DNA from: Helichrysum umbraculigerum
Lineage: Eukaryota; Streptophyta; Magnoliopsida; Asterales; Asteraceae
Direction of reading: 5' to 3'
NCBI GenBank assembly: GCA_949592205.1
Contig: CATIUR010000002.1
Span: 134,056,090 to 134,120,089, forward strand
DNA length: 64,000 nt
The translations under genes and the position numbers were made by a program. Positions 12,264-24,495 of the stretch are shown in pieces (the first letter of the stretch is position 1; every line of letters starts with the position of its first letter). The notes under the pieces were generated by a model. That model saw nothing but the letters and a program-made list of their open reading frames with translations, was not told where the DNA came from and did no database searches.

Positions 12264-13138
12264 GTTCCTTCAAGAAAAGAAATGAAAGGAACGTGAGATT
12301 TTGTACAAATGGAATGATCATCAAAGATGTATGTATATATGTGATAATACACAATAGCATGAAGTGATAATCATAATTATATTAGATAATAAGGTTTAGA
12401 TTACAAGGTACGAGTTTTCAAAAGATTGCAGAATATAGAGTTACAAAAGATGTCGAAAATTAGTACATCGAGATTCGGAATTCGTCCGGATGAAAGTGAT
12501 GATATCAACAGTATGCGCGGAATAAGGCTTAGCTTATGGAGACCTAGAAGTTCTTCTAGTAATAAGTTTCAGTCGTGATTTCGAAGGATAAGAATGGTGG
12601 GAAGAAAGCGAAGGAATATCTTCCTCGTGAGTACATGACGGTACAGCGGAATGTGTTGTTATTCGTCGCACGTGTATAAACAAATAGACGGTAGTAGGTG
12701 AGGACAAGTCTCGTTCTTTACATCGAGTGATATTGTAGTAGCTATACTTGTCGTCTTAGGTGGTGTGAGCGATAGCGAGTGTGTTATCGTGTGAGGCCTA
12801 TTCATATATATTCAATATATAATAGCCTAAGAAGTAGTACGTGAGTGAGGCCTATGTATGTATATAAACGTATATCACATAATAGCCTAGTGTGTGTATA
12901 GCACAAATCACGTATAAGTCCCGGTTCTCTCGTGGTCAGAGTCAACTAGTGTATTCCTGTTCGATATAACCCCTTTTAGATCTCACATCATCTTCATTTA
13001 ATTGTACATAGTTGATCAGGCTATGTTAAATTAAACTCGTATGACGAAATCCCTGAACCAGTTATACCTAATGAGGAATACGGCCTAACGGTCATAGTCT
13101 AGGCCCACTATATGCAAGCTAGTTCACTATAACCTTAG
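12264..13138 (-). other. 5' leader of element A
   Basis: This is the untranslated region between primer-binding site and gag. Most of it aligns well with the corresponding leader of B (19096-19906), for example the block around 12900-13130, which shows that A and B belong to one lineage. No open frame of note is seen. Confidence 0.8.
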
Positions 13139-13150
13139 GCTCTGATACCA
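13139..13150 (-). other. Primer-binding site of A (initiator Met tRNA)
   Basis: The minus strand reads TGGTATCAGAGC, complementary to the 3' end of plant initiator methionine tRNA, three bases inside the LTR end. Confidence 0.95.
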
Positions 13151-13153
13151 ATC

Positions 13154-15952
13154 TGTCGCACCCCCAAAATCATGATTAGCGGAAGCATACTTTGGGTGCG
13201 ACTAATTCAGGGTAATCACAGCACATAAGATAATAATGAATGACATCTACATGCGTCGTTTTGATAAGATACATTAAAATAATAATAGTACATAAGTTTT
13301 ACAAAAGCATTGAGTTCACCTGATTGATTTGAGAGATTTTAACACATATCTAATTATACAAAATGTAGAAATGCAATGAAATCTCTTGATAACAGTGTTT
13401 GCATGTGACTCGAGCTAAGATCCTGAGTGGGCAGTCCTACTACTGCTGATCACCTGAGAATACATGTAAAACGGGTCAGCTAAAAGCTGGTGAGCTCACA
13501 GGTTTAATTGATACAAATTAATGTATGTTACGCAAGATTTTAGTAATGTGATTTGCAACCAAGCAAATAAATAATATATATATATCACTGCCATGAGCAC
13601 ATAGTCTGAGCTTAACTGTGGTGTCAGGATCCGCATTCAAGGACCTGATCGAGGGTGCCTCCCTGAGAGTGCCTAATCTACACTCTAATGAACAAATGCT
13701 AATGCGTCCGTTTGACCAGTTGGGGCTTCCAACCCGGACGAGGATTGTCAATCCTATATGGTACCATACACTAACATTCACGCTACGACCGTATTACCAA
13801 ACTATGTTGTGGAGGGCTTTAAGTGATTAGATAAACAAACTCATGCAGTATATATCGATAATTTGATACTTGCGTAATGTGAAAACAAATTGAGCATGTA
13901 TTCTCACCCCAAAATAGTTGTGGGGCTATGAGACTCACCTGAGTCTGATGTGTGACTGTGATGTGAGAGCTAGCTGTTAAAATAAGATTTGTCGTCCAGA
14001 TGGATATCCTTTAACGTCCTAAACGAAAAGGATATTAACATGAGTGTTTGACTACTCGTCAAATCGTGTTAACAATTCGATTGTCTTGAAAGATTATTGA
14101 TTCTCAACGTTTTGTACGATTTGTTGGTGATAATGCGTTTGAAAAATAGATATTATTTCTCGAGTTATGTTTATCGTTTAAACACTTGTTGCATGTAAGT
14201 ATATACATATATACACTTATTAGTTGAATATATATATTCGTATATATATATTTATTTTGTCGTTGTCGTATATTTATATATTGTTTGTTCTTTATATGTC
14301 GAAAATATATATAAGTTTGTCGTAGTCACGTATATATATATGAACATATATAAATCGTCGTCGTATGAGTATATATACTTATATATGATAATAGTCATTG
14401 TCCATATATATATAAACATACAAATTATAAAGTTTGGACCAAACGTTTTTACTTGTTATCAAATATACCTCTTTTATATATCGAATAATTGTTTTCGTTC
14501 TAAAAATTGTCGTATTTAGACATTATATAAATATTGGTTGCAAAAGTATATCTATCCGTATTTAGATATGTACCCGCTTAACTTTCTCGTTGTGTATATA
14601 TATATTGATATATATATAATTGTAATAATAATTATTATTATTAATATTAGTTATTTAATACTAATTACTTCCTATATATCATTATTTAATAAATAATTAT
14701 TAATGACTTTCTATATATAGTAATTACTATATATAGAAAGTTACATATAGTAATTACATGAGTAAGGTATTTACATGGTCATGAGCCGTACGGCTCTTTC
14801 TCTAAATTGTAATGAGCCGATTGGTTCGTCATTGCTACAGTATACTTTGTTCATGGTTCAATGTACAGGTTCAGATTTCATAGTGTTTTGGTTCAAATCT
14901 TTTGTCCCATAGTTCACATCATTCATAGCAACAAAATATAACATATAAACTTATCAATTTCGTATTTAAAATTTTGGTTTCCTAAAGTTTATTTCAAAAA
15001 AATGTAATATATCAATCACCAAAATGATTAGGTTATATACATAGATTGTGTTGTATAAACACTATATATAACCATATAAAGGTAAGAAGTTAAAAGATTT
15101 AAAGATTGGAAAGTTTTCTTACAATGGGTAAAATGGTAGATGATGATTCTAACTGTGGTGATGATGCCACGAAGGTGATGATGATATAGAGATGAAGATG
15201 ATGATTAAGTGATCATGATTTTGTTTGTTAGTTTAGGTTGAAGATGTGGATGAAGCTTGGTTCATGCTTGTTGTTCCTTCTGCTTCCAATCAAGTATACA
15301 CAAAGAGGGAGAAGGTAGTGAATTATTGGTGGTAGTTGTAGTGTGTGACCAAGTGAAAGAAAGGAGTATATTAAATATAGTCTCAGTGTTTAAATGTCAA
15401 AGAGGGAGTATGGTTGTGTACTTATGTGGCGACAGATATTTTAGATTGTGTTATTTGTTTGAGTTTTTAACCCGTTAATTTCGGGTACGGGTCCAATTGT
15501 GTGCCAAATTTTATTTAAATTTCGTAATTATATTTTGAGGTAATTCTCCAAATACTTTAACAGTAATAATAAAAATAAAATTTTTATTATTTTTGATCAT
15601 CGAATATGTTTTTATATTGTTTCTGTTCGTACAATACGTTTTATATAAAACGTATAATAGTTTCCGTTTCATTTTTGTTTCTACTAGTTCTTATAATATT
15701 TTCGAATAAGAATTATTTAAAAATGTTTTCGAGTTCATTTCAGAACTTTGTATCACCAACGTTTGTATTTGTTTGGTCGAATTCCATTCAATATCATTAA
15801 GTATAACTATTATAAATAATTATAATTAGTTATAATTTCGTAATACATTCTGTATTAATATTTTGTGGGCTTATCTCACATCAGTAGAGAGTTAGCGTAA
15901 AATACGCGTGATTAGTGGTAAAAATTATACCTTAATTTGGAGGAGTGTCACA
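13154..15952 (-). repeat. 5' LTR of element A (2799 bp)
   Basis: On the minus strand it begins TGTGACACTCCTCC and ends GGGGGTGCGACA. The last 855 bp reappear in inverted orientation at 15953-25050. It carries the modules seen in the B and D LTRs: a GTAAGA donor-like site at 15122, a CAG|GTGAGT box at 13939/13938, and a TTCTCAG|GT site at 13454/13453. A palindrome, AGCCGTACGGCT, lies near 14785. Confidence 0.9.
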
Positions 15953-17101
15953 ATATCCATCTGGACGACAAATCTTATTTTAACAGCTAGCTCTCACATC
16001 ACAGTCACACATCAGACTCAGGTGAGTCTCATAGCCCCACTTTTACTTCGTTGAACTATTTTGGGGTGAGAATACATGCTCAATTTGTTTTCATATTACG
16101 CAAGTATCAAATTATCGATATATACTGCATGAGTTTGTTTATCTAATCACTTAAAGCCCTCCACAACATAGTTTGGTAATACGGTCGTAGCGTGAATGTT
16201 AGTGTATGGTACCATATAGGATTGACAATCATCGTCCGGGTTAGAAGCCCCAACTGGTCAAACGGACTGTGACACCCGGTCAAAATAACCCAAAATTAGC
16301 ACCTAATTTAAACTTTTAAAACACGTAATTACATACGTGTCAATACTCAAGTACACAAGTATTATATATATATGTATATATATATAAACCGAAAAGATTA
16401 ATTAATAATCGCAAATACACGAACCAAACAAAACGTAAAAACCCAAAATAGAATTTGGTGAAAAACATTTTCAAACAAAGTATTATTATTGAGGATAATA
16501 ATTACGTACTCCGTTTTAAATTTAAATACATTGTAGATACTGAAAACTATCCGTACATTTTTAGTTAAACAAAGATATATTTTTATATCTCTTTAAAAGT
16601 ATTTTTATAAAATACTTTGATTTAAAACATATACGATTACGTTTTTAGAAATTTATCATTCTAAAAGATTTTATTAATTTACGATCGGGTACGCAAACAC
16701 GGGTCGAAAATTACTACCAACCTTCAATAATTGAGGCCGGTATATACACCCGACCTCAATTATTTTACACACACACGCACATTATTTGATCACTCTCTCT
16801 CGGTCTCTTGCTCTCTCCCTCTCTCGGCTTTCATCAACAACAACAATAACAAACAACAACAAGATCAAAATCATAATCATCATCTTCTTCCTCCTTCTCG
16901 ATCATCATCATCATCGGATTTTCATCATCATCATCATCCGTTCGTTTTCAAAAATTGTAAGAAATTGTTTCGTTTTCCTTTTTATTTCGTGTTTAAATTA
17001 CGTAATATAACATGTATTAGCTTTATACTAAGTTGTTGTTTGCGGAAATTGGATTTAAAATCGGTTTTGTCAACATTCTGCACGAACAGACTCGAACCAG
17101 A

Positions 17102-17385
17102 CCTTGGAATACGGCGTATTCAAGGGAATACTTCGTATTCCATCCCAGAAAACATGTTTTTCCCGCGCCTCTTCGGAATACGGCGTATTCAAGGGAATAC
17201 GGCGTATTCCCCTTCAAAACCACTGAATACGGCGTATTCGGTTGAATACGGCGTATTCCCCACACTTTGAACCAAATCCGACTTTTAGCCATTGAATACG
17301 GCGTATTCGGGTGAATACGGCGTATTCCCCTTGAAACCATCGAATCCGGCGTATTGGATTGAATCCGGCGGATTCAACCTGAAAC
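17102..17385 (+). repeat. Palindrome doublet array in B 5' LTR
   Basis: Five doublets of GAATACGGCGTATTC-like palindromes are present, the two halves of each doublet separated by about four bases (AAGG, GGTT or GGGT), with degenerate GAATCCGGCGGATTC forms at the 3' end. The same array is at 22573-22856 in the 3' LTR. Confidence 0.9.
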
Positions 17386-17944
17386 CCTTTTTACCCGGCG
17401 GGTACCCAGCCCAGAATACAAACTGTGCTTTTTAAATTCACTTTAATGTTTTTGTAGTAAAACTATTGATACTATTAAACAATACGATACGTCGTGATAA
17501 CTTATGAAGTATAATTACACGAAACAAACTAAATTATATTTTTGGAATATAATTGTAACCCGATGCCAACGGGCTGTACACTTTTACAAAATACAAATTT
17601 AATTACTTTTAACCGTGTGAACCAACACTTGTACTTAAATAACCAAACAAGCAATTATACTAATGAATTACTAGGCGCACACTTACAAATATGTAATCTC
17701 ACGTGTTTAGGGCATATTAGGAGGTTACGTTTGGTACACACGCACACTTTAGGAATTGCTTGTTCTACAGGTGAGTCTCACTGCCCCTTTTTACTATTTT
17801 ACTTTGGGGGAGATGCATTACTTGTTTACTGAAATTGCCTGTTTTATTTGAATACATATATTTATGTATTTATTTCTTACTGGTACTCAATGTGTTACAA
17901 ACTTACAAACAAAATACTTTACTGGTTTACAAACTTACTGAATA

Positions 17945-18138
17945 TTACTTTACGGAGTTACTACTCCATGGAAATATTACTTTACGACCTTCGGGGTTTA
18001 TTACTTTACGGAGTTACTACTCCATGGAAATATTACTTTACGACCTTCGGGGTTTATTACTTTACGGAGTTACTACTCCATGGAAATATTACTTTACGAC
18101 CTTCGGGGTTTATTACTTTACGGAGTTACTACTCCATG
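17945..18138 (+). repeat. 56-bp tandem repeat, 3.5 copies, in B 5' LTR
   Basis: Units start at 17945, 18001 and 18057, with a partial copy from 18113. Each contains the inverted pair GGAGTTACTACTCC. Because 56 is not a multiple of three, the array stays open in more than one frame, which explains the long apparent reading frames here. Confidence 0.95.
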
Positions 18139-19083
18139 AACTTATTACTTTACAAATGAATTACTTTACTACTGTACAAACTTACAAACTTGCTGTTTAC
18201 TACGATACTGAATTACTACTCACTGATATACTGAATTACATGAGTTCCTTTGAATCCAATGAAGTCCTCTGAAATCATAGTTGTTAGTTAAGGATAAGCG
18301 TGAGTTTTAGTATATGGATCCATATGGGACTGACAATCCCCGCTCAGGGTGGTAGCTCCACCACGAACCGTACTCGTATAAATGGGCGTTTTCTACTCGT
18401 TTCATATGAGTGTTTTTGGATTGCACTCACGAGGGGCAAATTTACGGTTAAGCTTCGACTATGATGGCTCATGGTAGACCGACATTACTTATTTAATTAC
18501 TTGGATGTAATTGGAATCACTTACTAAATTATCTGGGAATAATTGATGCGTACTTACATAATTTCTTGTATGAAATTGATACTTACTTACTAAATCACTG
18601 GTTTGACAATGTTGTTTACTTACTAATGTGTAAAATTACTTTACTGTTTTACTATTGTAATTGAATTACTTACTGATTTACGCAAACTGTTTACTACTGT
18701 ACATACAAACCTGTGAGATTCACCAACCTTTTGGTTGACCCTTTTAGTAATGCATTCTCAGGTACTCAGTGTCAGTAGTGACGGGCCGCAGGATATGCTA
18801 AGCTAGACGAGTCGCATGCATACACCCATACGAAGATTTTATTGGCATTATCTTTTGTAGTTGATTATGTGTTTAAAATCTTCTAAATCATTTTGTGAAC
18901 TCGTTAATGATGTATTACTTATGACTTAATATTTAGTATTACTTTTGAAAACTTATGTAATGTATTGTATTTTCTAAAACGTCTCATTTAGAGTCGTTTG
19001 CTTGTACTTTGGTGTTTTGATATTTGATTAGTGGCACCCAAAACTCGCTTCCGCAAAGCATTAAATTTGGGGGTGTCACAGAT

Positions 19084-19095
19084 TGGTATCAGAGC
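19084..19095 (+). other. Primer-binding site of B (initiator Met tRNA)
   Basis: TGGTATCAGAGC lies three bases after the 5' LTR end, the same primer and spacing as in A. Confidence 0.95.
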
Positions 19096-19445
19096 CTGAG
19101 GTTATAGCGAACTAGGTTGCATGTAGTGGGCCTAGACTATAACCGTTAGGCAGTATTCCTCATTAGATATAACTGGTTCAGGGATTTCGTCATACGAGTT
19201 TAATTTAACATAGCCTGATCAACTATGTACAATTAAATGAAGATGATGTAAGATCTGAAAGGGGTTATGTTGAACAGGAATGCACTAGTCGACTCTGACC
19301 ACGAGAGAACCGTGACTTGTACTTGTTTTGCGCTAGATACAACTAGGTGGATCAGATGTATGTATACATGGGTTATACATATATGATTAGGCCTAGTAAT
19401 ATACTCGGATATTTGGTAACGAACTTATTGTTCATATACGTCTTA

Positions 19446-19545
19446 GAACTCGCCAACGGTAAGTTGATCGAGTCAGGAAAATAGTACCGGGATGTGCCCT
19501 GGCAGAAAGGGTCATCTCTTCGAAATAGACTTACCTTAGGTAGAG
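19446..19545 (+). pseudogene. Displaced protease fragment in the leader of B
   Basis: The stretch encodes ELANGKLIESGK and, after a one-base shift, IVPGCALAE. This matches the protease region of element A, which reads ELADGKLIESGEIVQGC. In a normal element this segment lies after gag, but here it is upstream of the gag start at 19907. It is therefore a relic of pol moved by rearrangement or template switching, with no coding capacity of its own. Confidence 0.75.
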
Positions 19546-19906
19546 ATTTAGAGATTTCGACACCTTAATCTATACAAACTGGTCATCAGAGGACCGTCCT
19601 TCTCTCATCTATCATATTTAACATCCAAATTCAAAATTTCTCTATGTACTCAAATCTTTTCTATCTCCATATCACGTTCCGCGTAACTACTGATATTTGT
19701 TTAGATGTAATATCTCCGACAGCTCTTGTAACACTCAAAATCTTGTAATCTTTTGAACTCGCATGTTAAATGATTACAATCTTCATTATTCTACACCATT
19801 GATTGTCACTTGTGTTGCATGTGTTATATTATCGTTATATATACAACTACGATGATCATATTCTTATACGAAATTCTGACATGTCCCTTATCTTCATTGA
19901 AGGAAC

Positions 19907-21004
19907 ATGCCTCCACGTCGCCAATTCACTCAAGCTCAGGTCGATCGACTGGTTGCTGACGCAGTAAGTGCTGAGCGACAACGATCCAGTGGCGCTGAAA
20001 CACCACCAAATACCACTGTAGTGAAACCCTGCACCTACAAAGACTTCATAAATTGCAATCCTTTGAGCTTTAAAGGTACAGAAGGTGCCATTGGATTGTT
20101 GCGATGGCTAGAGAAGACAGAGGCAGTTTTTCGCATCTGCAATTGCGCTGAGAACTGTAAGGTCAAGTTCGCCACCTACACTTTCATGGATGATGCTCTG
20201 ACATGGTGGAACACCTATGCTGACTCGGTAGGCCAAGACATTGCTTTGGAAACTCCTTGGGATGAGCTGAAGAAAATGCTCAAGGATGAGTATTGTCCCA
20301 GGGATGAAATTCAACAGCTTGAGGCGGAATTCTGGAATCTCTCCACTCAAGGGAACGACATTGCTAGCTACACCTCCCGATTCAATCAGTTGGCACATCT
20401 TTGTCCAGCTATGGTCGATACAGAATCTAAGTGGATTGAGCGCTATGTCTGGGGACTTCCTTCCCAAATTCAAGGAATGGTTACTTCGGCCGATTCTTCT
20501 ACATTCCACGGCACTGTGCGTATGGCGCATAAGTTGATGGCGCAAATTGTTCGCCAAGGAACAGCTGGTGACAAAAGTTCAGGAAACAGCTCTGGAGACA
20601 ACAAGAGGAAAGCTGATGGAAACCAGAGCCAAACTAACAAGAAGCCTACAACTGTTAAGGCCAACACCTCTGAGTCTGATGACAAGATAGGGTACAAAGG
20701 AAGCAAGCCCTACTGCTCTAAGTGCAGCCTTCATCATGATGGTTCATGTCCTTGCCCTAAATGCAAGAAATTTGGGCATGTAGCCAAAGACTGTAAGGTA
20801 GTCACAACTAGTACCAACCCCTCAGCCCCTAAGACCTGCTATGAATGTAATGGTATTGGGCACTTCAGGAGGGACTGCCCAAAGTTGAAAGACAAGAACA
20901 ACAACACCGCTAAGGGCCGGTTCTATGTGCTTAACGCTGAAGGTAACCATCCGAACCCGAAACTTATTGACTTACTCAAAACGGGTATGATTACTTACAA
21001 ATGA
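19907..21004 (+). CDS. Gag protein of element B
   Basis: An intact 365-residue frame. The N-terminus MPPRRQFTQAQVDRL matches the start of A gag (MPPKRQ). It is followed by the retrotransposon gag domain (Retrotrans_gag family, about residues 50-190), with the WWNTYA and YCPRDEIQQLE segments shared with A. A Ser/Asn/Lys-rich linker leads to two CCHC zinc knuckles, CPKCKKFGHVAKDC near residue 282 and CYECNGIGHFRRDC near 310. It should form the virus-like particle and bind RNA. The frame stops about 40 residues after the second knuckle, before where the protease would begin, so no pol is attached. Its intact state in an element with nearly identical LTRs suggests that it was recently functional. 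Confidence 0.93.
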   Translation: MPPRRQFTQAQVDRLVADAVSAERQRSSGAETPPNTTVVKPCTYKDFINCNPLSFKGTEGAIGLLRWLEKTEAVFRICNCAENCKVKFATYTFMDDALTWWNTYADSVGQDIALETPWDELKKMLKDEYCPRDEIQQLEAEFWNLSTQGNDIASYTSRFNQLAHLCPAMVDTESKWIERYVWGLPSQIQGMVTSADSSTFHGTVRMAHKLMAQIVRQGTAGDKSSGNSSGDNKRKADGNQSQTNKKPTTVKANTSESDDKIGYKGSKPYCSKCSLHHDGSCPCPKCKKFGHVAKDCKVVTTSTNPSAPKTCYECNGIGHFRRDCPKLKDKNNNTAKGRFYVLNAEGNHPNPKLIDLLKTGMITYK

Positions 21005-21738
21005 CCTGACTACCTGTATATTATTTATCTCAGTAGGTTCTACTTGCTGTTTGATAGCTTCTATGTTTCCCTAGATTCTAAGTACTCAATAGAATTAGGA
21101 AAGCATGATCTAGTTCATACAATATACTGATAGAGTTTATTCTACTCTAGAATCTTACTGACATATACATATTACTTGATACTTCATTCTGTACTGTAGA
21201 TCCTATGAGTGAGATAGGATTTGGAAAGTGACAGTTTAGATTCTATAGTTTCTTTAAGGGACGATGTTTAGCTAGTATAAGTATTGGGATAACAAATCCT
21301 ACATTGTTTATACCGGAAAACATACCGGTTAATATTTTTATATATACAATGGGTCACATTCCATATAAAGCTAATGTAGGCTAAACATCTAGTTTCTATA
21401 GGAGACTGATAGAGTCTAGTTTACGCTACGATACTACTATTCGTTACAAACTTTGTGAACACAATGGAAGTTACTACTGTACTTTAAGTTCCTAGTACAC
21501 ATTATAGCTACCCCTAGTGATCGACTGGACTGATCATGTAGGCACAATAGTTAAAACATCTTGAAATTTCATTTCGAAATCCTTAGTTGTCGGAAGGGCA
21601 CTAGTTCAACAAGGGGAGATAGACAACTATAGATAGGTGTTGTCAGACTTATGTAGATAACACGCAATCTATAACTTGAATACAACGATAAATACTACGA
21701 ACAAATTTCGGGACGAAATTCTCCTAACAAGGGGAGAA
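21005..21738 (+). other. 3' untranslated region of B with terminal hairpin and polypurine tract
   Basis: No reading frame of note. At 21708-21722 an inverted repeat around ATTTCGGGACGAAAT precedes ACAAGGGGAGAA, the polypurine tract abutting the 3' LTR. The same hairpin-plus-purine arrangement ends element E near 42215-42247, where it is still part of the coding end, so this piece is a leftover of the pol 3' end. Confidence 0.75.
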
Positions 21739-24495
21739 TGTGACACCCGGTCAAAATAACCCAAAATTAGCACCTAATTTAAACTTTTAAAACACGTAAT
21801 TACATACGTGTCAATACTCAAGTACACAAGTATTATATATATATGTATATATATATAAACCGAAACGATTAATTAATAATCGCAAATACACGAACCAAAC
21901 AAAACGTAAAAACCCAAAATAGAATTTGGTGAAAAACATTTTCAAACAAAGTATTATTATTGAGGATAATAATTACGTACTCCGTTTTAAATTTAAATAC
22001 ATTTTAGATACTGAAAACTATCCGTACATTTTTAGTTAAACAAAGATATATTTTTATATCTCTTTAAAAGTATTTTTATAAAATACTTTGATTTAAAACA
22101 TATACGATTACGTTTTTAGAAATTTATCATTCTAAAAGATTTTATTAATTTACGATCGGGTACGCAAACACGGGTCGAAAATTACTACCAACCTTCAATA
22201 ATTGAGGCCGGTATATACACCCGACCTCAATTATTTTACACACACACGCACATTATTTGATCACTCTCTCTCGGTCTCTTGCTCTCTCCCTCTCTCGGCT
22301 TTCATCAACAACAACAATAACAAACAACAACAAGATCAAAATCATAATCATCATCTTCTTCCTCCTTCTTGATCATCATCATCATCGGATTTTCATCATC
22401 ATCATCATCCGTTCGTTTTCAAAAATTGTAAGAAATTGTTTCGTTTTCCTTTTTATTTCGTGTTTAAATTACGTAATATAACATGTATTAGCTTTATACT
22501 AAGTTGTTGTTTGCGGAAATTGGATTTAAAATCGGTTTTGTCAACATTCTGCACGAACAGACTCGAACCAGACCTTGGAATACGGCGTATTCAAGGGAAT
22601 ACTTCGTATTCCATCCCAGAAAACATGTTTTTCCCGCGCCTCTTCGGAATACGGCGTATTCAAGGGAATACGGCGTATTCCCCTTCAAAACCACTGAATA
22701 CGGCGTATTCGGTTGAATACGGCGTATTCCCCACACTTTGAACCAAATCCGACTTTTAGCCATTGAATACGGCGTATTCGGGTGAATACGGCGTATTCCC
22801 CTTGAAACCATCGAATCCGGCGTATTGGATTGAATCCGGCGGATTCAACCTGAAACCCTTTTTACCCGGCGGGTACCCAGCCCAGAATACAAACTGTGCT
22901 TTTTAAATTCACTTTAATGTTTTTGTAGTAAAACTATTGATACTATTAAACAATACGATACGTCGTGATAACTTATGAAGTATAATTACACGAAACAAAC
23001 TAAATTATATTTTTGGAATATAATTGTAACCCGATGCCAACGGGCTGTACACTTTTACAAAATACAAATTTAATTACTTTTAACCGTGTGAACCAACACT
23101 TGTACTTAAATAACCAAACAAGCAATTATACTAATGAATTACTAGGCGCACACTTACAAATATGTAATCTCACGTGTTTAGGGCATATTAGGAGGTTACG
23201 TTTGGTACACACGCACACTTTAGGAATTGCTTGTTCTACAGGTGAGTCTCACTGCCCCTTTTTACTATTTTACTTTGGGGGAGATGCATTACTTGTTTAC
23301 TGAAATTGCCTGTTTTACTTGAATACATATATTTATGTATTTATTTCTTACTGGTACTCAATGTGTTACAAACTTACAAACAAAATACTTTACTGGTTTA
23401 CAAACTTACTGAATATTACTTTACGGAGTTACTACTCCATGGAAATATTACTTTACGACCTTCGGGGTTTATTACTTTACGGAGTTACTACTCCATGGAA
23501 ATATTACTTTACGACCTTCGGGGTTTATTACTTTACGGAGTTACTACTCCATGAACTTATTACTTTACAAATGAATTACTTTACTACTGTACAAACTTAC
23601 AAACTTGCTGTTTACTACGATACTGAATTACTACTCACTGATATACTGAATTACATGAGTTCCTTTGAATCCAATGAAGTCCTCTGAAATCATAGTTGTT
23701 AGTTAAGGATAAGCGCGAGTTTTAGTATATGGATCCATATGGGACTGACAATCCCCGCTCAGGGTGGTAGCTCCACCACGAACCGTACTCGTATAAATGG
23801 GCGTTTTCTACTCGTTTCATATGAGTGTTTTTGGATTGCACTCACGAGGGGCAAATTTACGGTTAAGCTTCGACTATGATGGCTCATGGTAGACCGACAT
23901 TACTTATTTAATTACTTGGATGTAATTGGAATCACTTACTAAATTATCTGGGAATAATTGATGCGTACTTACATAATTTCTTGTATGAAATTGATACTTA
24001 CTTACTAAATCACTGGTTTGACAATGTTGTTTACTTACTAATGTGTAAAATTACTTTACTGTTTTACTATTGTAATTGAATTACTTACTGATTTACGCAA
24101 ACTGTTTACTACTGTACATACAAACCTGTGAGATTCACCAACCTTTTGGTTGACCCTTTTAGTAATGCATTCTCAGGTACTCAGCGTCAGTAGTGACGGG
24201 CCGCAGGATATGCTAAGCTAGACGAGTCGCATGCATACACCCATACGAAGATTTTATTGGCATTATCTTTTGTAGTTGATTATGTGTTTAAAATCTTCTA
24301 AATCATTTTGTGAACTCGTTAATGATGTATTACTTATGACTTAATATTTAGTATTACTTTTGAAAACTTATGTAATGTATTGTATTTTCTAAAACGTCTC
24401 ATTTAGAGTCGTTTGCTTGTACTTTGGTGTTTTGATATTTGATTAGTGGCACCCAAAACTCGCTTCCGCAAAGCATTAAATTTGGGGGTGTCACA
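21739..24495 (+). repeat. 3' LTR of element B (2757 bp)
   Basis: It matches the 5' LTR apart from about six substitutions and the absence of one 56-bp unit (units at 23416 and 23472, partial copy from 23528). The length difference between the LTRs, 56 bp, is exactly one unit. Confidence 0.95.

Larger units (their letters stand above)
8083..15952 (-). mobile_element. Ty3/gypsy chromovirus A (Tekay/Del-like), 3' part cut off by CACTA
   Basis: In the minus direction the order is 5' LTR (15952-13154), primer-binding site (13150-13139), leader, and a gag-protease-RT-RNase H-integrase reading frame (12263 down to 8083). The chromodomain region and 3' LTR should follow beyond the CACTA insertion, outside the window. 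Gag and leader are closely related to those of B (16268-24495). The LTR is 2799 bp and has TG...CA ends. Confidence 0.9.
16268..19080 (+). repeat. 5' LTR of element B (2813 bp)
   Basis: It starts TGTGACACCCGG and ends GGGGGTGTCACA. A TATATA box lies at 16741, followed by a CT-rich and CAT/CAA-rich leader, a GTAAGA donor-like site at 16957, five palindrome doublets (17102-17385), an AG|GTGAGT box at 17770/17771, three and a half copies of a 56-bp repeat from 17945, and a TTCTCAG|GT site at 18771/18772. Several apparent reading frames across the palindromes and the 56-bp repeats exist in more than one frame and are not taken as genes. Confidence 0.93.
16268..24495 (+). mobile_element. Non-autonomous gag-only Ty3/gypsy element B (8228 bp)
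   Basis: The element is complete: LTRs at 16268-19080 and 21739-24495, primer-binding site at 19084, polypurine tract before 21739, and a 5-bp target duplication CGGAC at 16263-16267 and 24496-24500. Only gag is encoded; protease, RT, RNase H and integrase genes are absent. This matches the class described as terminal-repeat retrotransposons carrying only gag. Shared leader, primer site and gag point to an A-type element as its source of pol functions in trans. The LTRs differ by about six substitutions plus one 56-bp repeat unit, so it is young. Confidence 0.93.

Noticed and set aside
16731..17340. Open frames on both strands across the palindrome array of the B LTR (also at 22436-22811)
   Set aside because: The array is self-complementary and stays open in several frames on both strands. 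The peptides are repeats of the palindrome, and the frames have no conserved start.
17835..18272. 145-codon frame over the 56-bp repeats (and the shorter copies at 23306-23687)
   Set aside because: Unit length is not a multiple of three, frames overlap, and the frame length changes with unit number between the two LTRs.
20108..20706. Minus-strand frames within B gag
   Set aside because: Antisense shadows of an intact gag frame with clear CCHC knuckles.
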